Below, piece after piece: positions 5,731 through 10,678 of a stretch of 10,678 nt of DNA (positions are counted from its first letter, which is position 1; each line of letters opens with the position of its first letter). A model generated the notes under the pieces. It was not told where the DNA came from. It was given only the letters and a program-made list of their open reading frames with translations, and searched no databases. The stretch covers positions 1-10,678 of the forward strand of contig JAITVW010000210.1 of the NCBI GenBank assembly GCA_031285605.1. Reading direction: 5' to 3'. The DNA comes from Fusobacteriales bacterium (GTDB lineage: Bacteria > Fusobacteriota > Fusobacteriia > Fusobacteriales > Leptotrichiaceae). A program made the position numbers and the translations under genes.

Positions 5731-7068
5731 ATGAAATTATTAAAATATCTGCTGATATTGATTTTATTTTTGATAGTTGTTACGATAGGCGTATTGTTTT
5801 TTTCAGGAAAGATTATAGAATCAAAATTGAATACAAAAGAAACACAGATAGAAAACTTTAAGTTTTCTCTTGGGAAACGTGAGATAACATTTGATAATAT
5901 TTCCATAAACGGGAATAAAATGGGAGCGGGAAGTGCGACAATAAGTCTTAAAAAGTTTTTCGGGAATATGTTTGATAAGGAAATATATCTTAATGAAGTA
6001 AAGTTTAGTAATGTTGATTTTAATACATTGTTTGCTGCTCCTGATGAAAATATTGATAAGTTTATAAGTAAGATACAGGTGCCGGCTGAGAAGACAGAGA
6101 CCGGGGCAGCGGATAATATATCAGAGGAAATTTCCAGTCTTGAGTCCGGTACAAATGATGTGTTGAATTTTGATTTTCTAACACAGATGGAGGATTTGGA
6201 AAAGCTGAAAAAAGAATTTTCAGATACACAGGATCTGGATACAAAGATCGCAAAATTAAAGGAAATTTCGGAGAAATCCGAAAAGATAAAAAAAGATATT
6301 ATGGATAAAAAAATACTGATCAATGAGAAAACAGCGGAATTGGACAGTGAGAACATAAAAGCACTAAATACATATACAGACCAGCTTGAAGAGCTGAATA
6401 ATACAATAAAAGCCGGGAATGTGGATAATATTAAGAAAATAACATTTATAGACAGGGGAAGAGATATAGTTCAGGATTTGAATATTTCCCTGAAAACGGC
6501 TAAAGTAGCAGAAGATTTTTATAAAAGCAATATATCGGCAAAAAAAATTATTTTGACAGCAGCAGATCAGAGAATGGTGATCATTAATACAGGACCTGAT
6601 TTAGGAGATACGGAAGCAGATTATAAGAGCAAAGATGCAGATTATAAGATAACTAAAGCTGAAAACTCAGAGTTATACAAAATAGCAGTGACAAGAGATA
6701 AATTATCAGAGGATATTCTTTATGAAAATGATAAAATAACAGCTGATATAAAATATACAAAAATAAATTTTCTTCCTGATGTTCCGGATATTGTAATTGA
6801 GACAAAATTGTCATATAATAATGATATATTAAATATTGCCTCAAATAATTCCGTGACAGATGAACAGGAAAATTTTATAAAAGAGAGCATAGAAAAGATA
6901 AAGCAGGAAAGACTGGCAGCATTAAGCGAAAAATATAACACGGAAAATACAAGAATAAATGATATACTGGATCAGCTTAATGAAAAGGAAAAGGAACTGG
7001 ACGGCCAGATTTCCAAGTTAAAGGTATTAACAACTTCATCTAATATAATTAATACGTTAGGAGAATAA
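5731..7068 (+). CDS. Membrane-anchored AsmA-like coiled-coil protein of unknown function
   Basis: A 445-residue protein with one N-terminal membrane helix (residues about 4-25, only basic residues before it), so it is probably a signal anchor with the rest in the periplasm. Residues about 38-101 have the look of an AsmA-type N-terminal beta module: alternating strands with an ITFDNISINGNKMGAGSATI segment, then IYLNEVKFSNVDFNTLF. Residues about 150-230 and 380-432 are charged heptad-like coiled coils. The part between them (about 235-375) looks beta-rich. The protein has no Cys, His or Trp. It resembles the uncharacterised TIGR03545 group more than full-length AsmA/TamB proteins, but I do not firmly recognise it. 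AsmA-like proteins are linked to lipid transport between membranes, so an envelope role is inference. The Shine-Dalgarno before the ATG is weak (GGTGG). Its stop is 5 nt before rqcP. Confidence 0.72.
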   Translation: MKLLKYLLILILFLIVVTIGVLFFSGKIIESKLNTKETQIENFKFSLGKREITFDNISINGNKMGAGSATISLKKFFGNMFDKEIYLNEVKFSNVDFNTLFAAPDENIDKFISKIQVPAEKTETGAADNISEEISSLESGTNDVLNFDFLTQMEDLEKLKKEFSDTQDLDTKIAKLKEISEKSEKIKKDIMDKKILINEKTAELDSENIKALNTYTDQLEELNNTIKAGNVDNIKKITFIDRGRDIVQDLNISLKTAKVAEDFYKSNISAKKIILTAADQRMVIINTGPDLGDTEADYKSKDADYKITKAENSELYKIAVTRDKLSEDILYENDKITADIKYTKINFLPDVPDIVIETKLSYNNDILNIASNNSVTDEQENFIKESIEKIKQERLAALSEKYNTENTRINDILDQLNEKEKELDGQISKLKVLTTSSNIINTLGE

Positions 7069-7073
7069 AGGAA

Positions 7074-7322
7074 ATGAGACTTGATAAGTTTCTTAAGGTA
7101 ACAAGAATAATCAAAAGAAGAACTATCGCAAAAGAACTTGCTGATAATGGAAATGTCCAGATAAACAATGAGGAAAAAAAATCATCTTACAGTGTTAAGG
7201 CAGGAGATATACTTGATATAAAATACTTTAACAAAAATATAAAAATAAGAGTAAAAGAAGTACCCGGCGAAAATCTGAGAAAAGAAGATATAGAAAATTA
7301 CATAGAGGTGCTTTCATTATGA
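7074..7322 (+). CDS. rqcP: RqcP (YabO/Hsp15-type S4-domain ribosome quality-control factor)
   Basis: An 82-residue S4 RNA-binding protein very close in layout to B. subtilis YabO/RqcP: MRLDKFLKVTRIIKRRT at the start, then AKELADNGNVQIN and a final beta segment (VKAGDILDIKYFNKNIKIRV). The conserved R2, D4 and R16 of the family are present. In B. subtilis, RqcP binds obstructed large ribosomal subunits carrying peptidyl-tRNA and works with RqcH to add alanine tails to stalled nascent chains. E. coli Hsp15 (HslR) is the related alternative assignment. The size and N-terminus favour RqcP. AGGAG (7059-7063) lies inside the end of the preceding gene, 10 nt before the ATG. The stop codon overlaps the ispE start (ATGA, 7319-7322), so the genes are co-translated. 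Confidence 0.88.
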   Translation: MRLDKFLKVTRIIKRRTIAKELADNGNVQINNEEKKSSYSVKAGDILDIKYFNKNIKIRVKEVPGENLRKEDIENYIEVLSL

Positions 7323-8176
7323 TATATTCTAACTGTAAGATCAATTTAGGATTGAATATTTTGAAAAAAAGAGAAGACGGATACCATGAACTGGATATGG
7401 TAATGATGCCTGTGGATTTTAACGATGTGTTAAAATATGAAGATTATGGAGAAAAAGGAGATCTGATACTGGAAGTCAGTGATACAAGAATACCGATAGA
7501 CGAAAAAAATATAGTGAGAAAAGCATACAATCTGTATTTTGATAACTCTAATACCCCGAGACAAAAAATAAAAGTATTTTTGGAAAAAAAAATACCGCAT
7601 GAGGCGGGACTCGGCGGAGGCAGTTCCAATGCAGCTTTTATACTCAGAAAGCTAAATGACAAGTATAAGCTGTATACTAATGAAGAGCTGGAACAACTAG
7701 CTCTTAAGGCAGGAGCAGATGTACCGTTTTTTATAAGAAATAAAAGCGCAAGGGTAACAGGTATCGGTGAAAAAATAGAAGAGATAGAAAATAATCTGTC
7801 ATCAGAAATACTTCTTATAAAACCACAGCAGGGGATGTCAACAGGACAGGTCTACAGTTATTACAAAGATAATAAAAAAGATCTGAAAATGGCGGATATT
7901 ATGAGTATAGTAAAGGCTCTAAAAGAAAATAACCTGACTCAGCTTTTAAAAAATATAGAAAATTCACTGGAACAGCTTATCTTTAAAAAAGACAGCAGCT
8001 TCAGAGATTTGAAAAATGAATTGGAAGATGCTTTAGCCAAAAAGATATTTTTATCAGGCAGCGGAAGTTGCTTTTTTGCATTTTGTGAAAATGGAAATTT
8101 TGATATAAGCAAACTTGATAAAAAAAATGTTTTTTATCAAAAAACAAACAGGCTGATGCAGAGTTTTGGAAAATAA
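7319..8176 (+). CDS. ispE: 4-diphosphocytidyl-2-C-methyl-D-erythritol kinase
   Basis: IspE is a cytoplasmic GHMP-family kinase that phosphorylates the 2-hydroxyl of CDP-methylerythritol with ATP, in the MEP route to isoprenoid precursors. The 285-residue length is normal. Visible motifs are KINLGLNI (7-14) with the catalytic-site Lys7, REDGYHEL (18-25), the glycine-rich ATP loop PHEAGLGGGSSNAA (93-106), GADVPFF (132-138) with the catalytic Asp134, and the third GHMP motif LSGSGSCFFAF (245-255). The start is set by the ATGA overlap with rqcP, by GAGGTG at 7305-7310, and by the family motif beginning only a few residues in. Its presence implies the MEP pathway rather than mevalonate. No clear terminator follows. 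The next 198 bp to spoVG hold AT-rich sequence and the spoVG promoter. Confidence 0.95.
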   Translation: MIYSNCKINLGLNILKKREDGYHELDMVMMPVDFNDVLKYEDYGEKGDLILEVSDTRIPIDEKNIVRKAYNLYFDNSNTPRQKIKVFLEKKIPHEAGLGGGSSNAAFILRKLNDKYKLYTNEELEQLALKAGADVPFFIRNKSARVTGIGEKIEEIENNLSSEILLIKPQQGMSTGQVYSYYKDNKKDLKMADIMSIVKALKENNLTQLLKNIENSLEQLIFKKDSSFRDLKNELEDALAKKIFLSGSGSCFFAFCENGNFDISKLDKKNVFYQKTNRLMQSFGK

Positions 8177-8280
8177 ACTATTGTTTAAAAATGATGGCTG
8201 ATCTCCCTGAAATATGCTGTTAAAAAATTTCTTCTGTTTTTTATTTACTTATAATTTAATGACTTAAAATTTTTTACAAT

Positions 8281-8300
8281 AAAAAAAGGTAAAAAAAGGT
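8281..8300 (+). repeat. Perfect tandem 10-bp repeat just upstream of the spoVG promoter
   Basis: AAAAAAAGGT occurs twice back to back and ends exactly at the first base of the -35 hexamer. It continues an A/T-rich stretch from about 8220. Phased A-tracts in this position could act as an UP-element-like or bent DNA segment, or as a protein site. Confidence 0.7.
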
Positions 8301-8327
8301 TGATTTTTGTGAAATATAAGGTATACT
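8300..8327 (+). promoter_or_regulatory. Sigma-70-type promoter of spoVG
   Basis: TTGATT (8300-8305) and TATACT (8322-8327) are separated by 16 bp and preceded by A-rich sequence. Transcription should start near 8334, giving a leader of about 40 nt to the ATG at 8375. This argues that the TTG at 8300 is the -35 and not a start codon. Confidence 0.75.
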
Positions 8328-8374
8328 ATATGGAAGTAGAACTTCAAATACAACTAGAGAAGGGGTGCTGTGGC

Positions 8375-8674
8375 ATGAAAATAACAGACATCAGATTAAG
8401 ATTAGGAAGAGGCGCAGAGGATGGGGGAAAATTAAAAGCATACGTAGATGTGACTTTTGATGAGAGTTTCGTAATTCATGGACTGAAAATTATAGAAGGA
8501 CAGAACGGACTGTTTGTGGCTATGCCGTCAAGAAGAATGCCGAATGGTGAATTTAAGGATATTGCCCATCCAATAACTCCGGAATTAAGAAATGAACTAA
8601 CAGATTTCATAATTAAGAAATTTGAGGAAGAAAAAGTAAATCTTGAAGCAGCTGCGGCTACAACAGCAGAATAA
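8375..8674 (+). CDS. spoVG: SpoVG-family nucleic-acid-binding regulator
   Basis: A 99-residue protein matching SpoVG (about 97 residues). It starts MKITDIRLRLGRG and contains VDVTFDESFVIHGLKIIEG, the hallmark GLFVAMPSRRMPNGEFKDIAHPI (residues 48-70) and a C-terminal helix ending in an Ala-rich tail. SpoVG proteins bind DNA and RNA site-specifically and act as global regulators in Staphylococcus, Listeria and Borrelia. The name comes from Bacillus sporulation, but the family is common in non-sporulating bacteria. The ATG at 8375 is chosen because it matches the family N-terminus and follows AGGGG (8361-8365) at 9 nt. A longer frame from 8300 would run through the promoter. The gene has its own promoter and terminator, so it is transcribed alone. 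Confidence 0.94.
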   Translation: MKITDIRLRLGRGAEDGGKLKAYVDVTFDESFVIHGLKIIEGQNGLFVAMPSRRMPNGEFKDIAHPITPELRNELTDFIIKKFEEEKVNLEAAAATTAE

Positions 8675-8704
8675 TCTAAAAATCCCAAAAAGTCTAAAAA
8701 GAGT

Positions 8705-8750
8705 CTCTCTTTATTAATAAACATTATGTTTGTTTAAAGAGAGTTTTTTT
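8705..8750 (+). terminator. Strong rho-independent terminator after spoVG
   Basis: CTCTCTTTA (8705-8713) pairs perfectly with TAAAGAGAG (8735-8743). An inner stem AAACA/TGTTT (8719-8723/8727-8731) can form, and seven T follow directly (8744-8750). It starts 30 bp after the spoVG stop. Confidence 0.9.
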
Positions 8751-8846
8751 GATTTATTATATGATTAATTATCTGGTGCGGCGGTCTGTTTAAAATTTTG
8801 CAATTAGCTGCAGGTACAAAAAAATATTAGAAGAGGAAGTGGTTAC

Positions 8847-9410
8847 ATGACTGAGAGAGAGAAAAGACTGCTGGGGCTGCCCCATTATTTATTTAAAGAG
8901 CCGGAAATATCCGAAGAAATAACAAGAATTAAAGAGCTCTGCTATGAATATAACCGGTTGAGACCGGGTGATAAAGAAGGACAGGAAGAAATGCTGGTAA
9001 GAATTTTTCAGAAGGAGTTTAAAAATATAAAAATATGGGCTCCGTTTCAATGTTTCCACGGGAAAAATATTACATTGGGAAAGAATTTTTTTGCAAATCA
9101 CAATTTTATAGTGATAGATATGTGTGAAGTAATAATAGGCGACGATGTTATGATAGGACCAAATGTAACGATAACTACAGCCAGTCATCCGAAAAGTCCG
9201 CGTCAGAGAAAGGAAAATATAGAATTCGGGGCGAAAGTGATAATAGAGGACGGAGTGTGGATATCATCGGGTGTTACGATATGTCCCGGTGTAACAATAG
9301 GAAAAAATTCCATAATAGGTGCAGGAAGTATAGTAACAAAAAGTATTCCGGCAAATGTAGTAGCCTATGGAACTCCATGCAGAGTGACTGAAAAAATTAA
9401 GGAAAAATAG
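8847..9410 (+). CDS. Maltose/galactoside O-acetyltransferase-type acetyltransferase
   Basis: A 187-residue left-handed beta-helix acetyltransferase of the Maa/LacA/NodL group, which transfers acetyl from acetyl-CoA to a sugar hydroxyl in the cytoplasm. The N-terminal helical cap (residues about 1-60, with YEYNRLRPGD) is typical of the maltose acetyltransferase domain. Hexapeptide repeats run from about 72 to 170 (IGDDVMIGPNVTI, IEDGVWISSGVTI, IGKNSIIGAGSIV). The expected catalytic His is H114 in TASHP, matching H115 of E. coli LacA. The ending AYGTPCRV is the usual CoA-side signature. The acceptor sugar cannot be told from sequence. The gene follows the spoVG terminator and so is a new unit. 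No clear promoter is seen in the 96 bp between. GAGG (8833-8836) precedes the ATG by 10 nt. Confidence 0.88.
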   Translation: MTEREKRLLGLPHYLFKEPEISEEITRIKELCYEYNRLRPGDKEGQEEMLVRIFQKEFKNIKIWAPFQCFHGKNITLGKNFFANHNFIVIDMCEVIIGDDVMIGPNVTITTASHPKSPRQRKENIEFGAKVIIEDGVWISSGVTICPGVTIGKNSIIGAGSIVTKSIPANVVAYGTPCRVTEKIKEK

Positions 9411-9419
9411 AAAAAAATC

Positions 9420-9448
9420 TTGCTGTTTCTTATAAAAAATATTAGAAT
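9420..9448 (+). promoter_or_regulatory. Possible promoter for pth
   Basis: TTGCTG (9420-9425) and TAGAAT (9443-9448) are 17 bp apart, about 45 bp before the pth ATG. The -10 differs from consensus at one base, but the -35 is only half matched. No terminator precedes it, so read-through from the acetyltransferase gene is also likely. Confidence 0.4.
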
Positions 9449-9493
9449 ATCATTGGCAGATATACAAAGAGTAAAATTTACAAGGAGAAAAAA

Positions 9494-10075
9494 ATGAAAC
9501 TAATAGTAGGCTTGGGAAATCCCGGTGAAAATTATAAAATGACGAGACATAATGCAGGGTTTATCTATGTGGACGAATACCTGAAGGAAAACGGATTTAC
9601 AAGCAGGGATTATAAAAATAAGTTTAAAGGTGAAACAGCAGAGGTAAACAAACTGGGGAAGAAAGCACTGTTCCTGAAGCCGCTGACATTTATGAATCTA
9701 AGCGGAGAATCAGTAAGAGAAGCCGTAAACTTTTATAAACTTGATCCTGCTCATGATTTATTTGTGATATATGATGATATGGATCTGGAACCCGGACGCA
9801 TCAAAATAAGAAAAAACGGCAGACCCGGCGGGCATAACGGCATAAAGTCAATAATAAGCCATGTAGGACCTGAATTTATCAGAATAAAATGTGGAATCGG
9901 GCGTCCCGGAGGAAGGACAGATGTGGTAAATTATGTTTTGGGAAAGCTTACCGATGAGGAGAAAGAAGTATTAAAGGAGAACAGAGAAAGAATAAACAGC
10001 TTAATAGACGATATTATCGACGGAAAGGATGCAGACCGGCTTATGGCTGTTTATAATCAAAATAATAAAAAGTAA
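9494..10075 (+). CDS. pth: Peptidyl-tRNA hydrolase
   Basis: Pth cleaves the ester bond of peptidyl-tRNAs that drop off ribosomes, recycling tRNA. This is an essential cytoplasmic function. The 193-residue length is normal. The start MKLIVGLGNPG, the catalytic His19 in TRHNAG, Asn9, Asn68 in LTFMNLSG, Asp94 in YDDMDL and Asn115 in GRPGGHNG match the E. coli active-site set H20, N10, N68, D93 and N114. GIGRPGG (134-140) and the C-terminal helix closing over the site are also present. AAGGAG (9482-9487) lies 6 nt before the ATG. Its neighbours spoVG and mfd echo the B. subtilis spoVG-pth-mfd region. An ABC ATPase gene follows 23 nt after the stop and may share the transcript. Confidence 0.96.
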   Translation: MKLIVGLGNPGENYKMTRHNAGFIYVDEYLKENGFTSRDYKNKFKGETAEVNKLGKKALFLKPLTFMNLSGESVREAVNFYKLDPAHDLFVIYDDMDLEPGRIKIRKNGRPGGHNGIKSIISHVGPEFIRIKCGIGRPGGRTDVVNYVLGKLTDEEKEVLKENRERINSLIDDIIDGKDADRLMAVYNQNNKK

Positions 10076-10098
10076 ATTAGCATAGGAGGCAACAGTAA

Positions 10099-10678
10099 GT
10101 GATAGAATTGGTAAACATAGAAAAGCGTTTTGGAAACAAAAGAGTTTTGAGAAATATCAGTCTGAATCTGCAGGAGGGGAAGGTATACGGCTTATTTGGA
10201 CCAAACGGTGTAGGGAAAACAACACTTCTGAAAATTATGGCGGGATATAATAAAAAAACATCAGGAGAATATAAGATAAACGGATTGGACTTTACTTATG
10301 AAAATAAGGCTCATATAACATTTATTTCTGATAAGGAAATCTTTCACGGCTGGATGAAGATAAAAGATGCCGTGAAGTATTATAAGGATTTTTTTACTGA
10401 TTTTGATGAGGAAAAATGTCTGCAGCTGATAAAAATGATGAAGCTTGAGGCAGAGGACAAGATAAATGTGCTTTCCAAAGGGATGAAGGCACGTCTTAAA
10501 GTAGCACTGGCAATAAGCAGAAATGCAAAGCTTTATCTTTTGGACGAGCCGCTCGGAGGACTGGATCCTGTATCAAGAAAAATAATTCTGGATACAATAA
10601 AAACATTGATGAATCAGAACGGAATATTAATTATAACAAGCCATCTTGTGAATGATGTGGCAGATATAATAGATCATG
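10099..10678 (+). CDS. YtrB-like ABC transporter ATP-binding subunit (3' end outside window)
   Basis: Starts with GTG at 10099 behind a perfect AGGAGG (10084-10089) at 9 nt. No ATG fits as well. 193 codons are present. Walker A is GPNGVGKTT (34-42), the signature motif is LSKGMKAR (125-132) instead of LSGGQ, Walker B is LYLLDEP (145-151), the D-loop is GGLDP (153-157), and the switch His is H182 in ITSHL. The Q-loop region FISDKEIFHGWMKIKDAV (75-92) lacks the Gln and, with the DFDEEK segment (101-106), resembles the YtrB subgroup of ABC-2 exporters. These are often drug- or bacteriocin-responsive. It would be cytoplasmic and pair with a membrane permease, expected just downstream. No GntR-type regulator (YtrA) lies upstream here. 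The substrate is unknown. Confidence 0.88.
   Translation, partial: MIELVNIEKRFGNKRVLRNISLNLQEGKVYGLFGPNGVGKTTLLKIMAGYNKKTSGEYKINGLDFTYENKAHITFISDKEIFHGWMKIKDAVKYYKDFFTDFDEEKCLQLIKMMKLEAEDKINVLSKGMKARLKVALAISRNAKLYLLDEPLGGLDPVSRKIILDTIKTLMNQNGILIITSHLVNDVADIIDH

Noticed and set aside
5667..5861. 64-codon plus frame starting 64 bp before the AsmA-like gene
   Set aside because: It overlaps the start and membrane anchor of the AsmA-like gene in another frame, has no good Shine-Dalgarno and encodes no recognisable protein.
5685..6356. Long minus-strand open frame (223 codons) opposite the AsmA-like gene
   Set aside because: Its product is low-complexity Ser/Phe/Ile-rich, as expected from the complement of an AT-rich coiled-coil gene. 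It has no recognisable domain and lies opposite a well-supported operon gene.
8300..8374. N-terminal extension of SpoVG by 25 codons from TTG at 8300
   Set aside because: The TTG is the first part of the -35 hexamer, the extension crosses the -10, and the family N-terminus matches the ATG at 8375.
1..10678. tRNA, rRNA, CRISPR array or intact insertion sequence
   Set aside because: I found no cloverleaf with a T-loop motif, no evenly spaced repeats and no intact transposase or paired terminal inverted repeats anywhere in the window.

Overview
The window is AT-rich and reads as a chromosomal piece of a Gram-negative-type (diderm), low-GC anaerobe, most likely a fusobacterium of the Leptotrichia/Sebaldella kind. 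That assignment is inference. It rests on the base composition, an outer-membrane-barrel-like C-terminus at the left edge, a lipoprotein foldase, a short Mfd, SpoVG with no sporulation genes nearby, and Firmicute-like housekeeping gene neighbours. No marker in the window proves the taxon.

Layout. Bases 1-58 carry the last codons of a probable outer-membrane beta-barrel protein, followed by a hairpin terminator (79-106). Bases 142-376 hold the decayed N-terminus of an IS1182-type transposase, with a frameshift, an in-frame stop and a truncation. About 400 bp without an intact gene follow (377-772). A minus-strand gene (773-1450) encodes a seven-helix YwaF/TIGR02206-type membrane protein and is divergent from mfd (1527-4481). 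Mfd is translationally close-coupled to a lipoprotein parvulin-like foldase (4491-5411). A 319-bp non-coding stretch with several GC-rich inverted repeats separates this pair from a three-gene operon: a membrane-anchored AsmA-like coiled-coil protein (5731-7068), the S4-domain ribosome-rescue factor RqcP (7074-7322) and IspE (7319-8176, ATGA overlap). spoVG (8375-8674) is a one-gene unit with a clear sigma-70-type promoter and a strong terminator. A sugar/maltose O-acetyltransferase-like protein (8847-9410), peptidyl-tRNA hydrolase (9494-10075) and a YtrB-like ABC ATPase cut by the right edge (10099 onward) complete the window.

How the genes fit together. mfd, rqcP, ispE, spoVG and pth are the same families that cluster near the origin in Bacillus subtilis (ispE, spoVG, pth, mfd, yabO/rqcP), here in a different order. 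Mfd clears stalled RNA polymerase, while Pth and RqcP act on peptidyl-tRNA and stalled ribosomes. The foldase and the AsmA-like protein are envelope proteins. I see no clear new defence or mobile system. The parts most worth a second look are the structured 5434-5571 region, the AsmA-like protein, and the parvulin-like foldase that contains no histidine.
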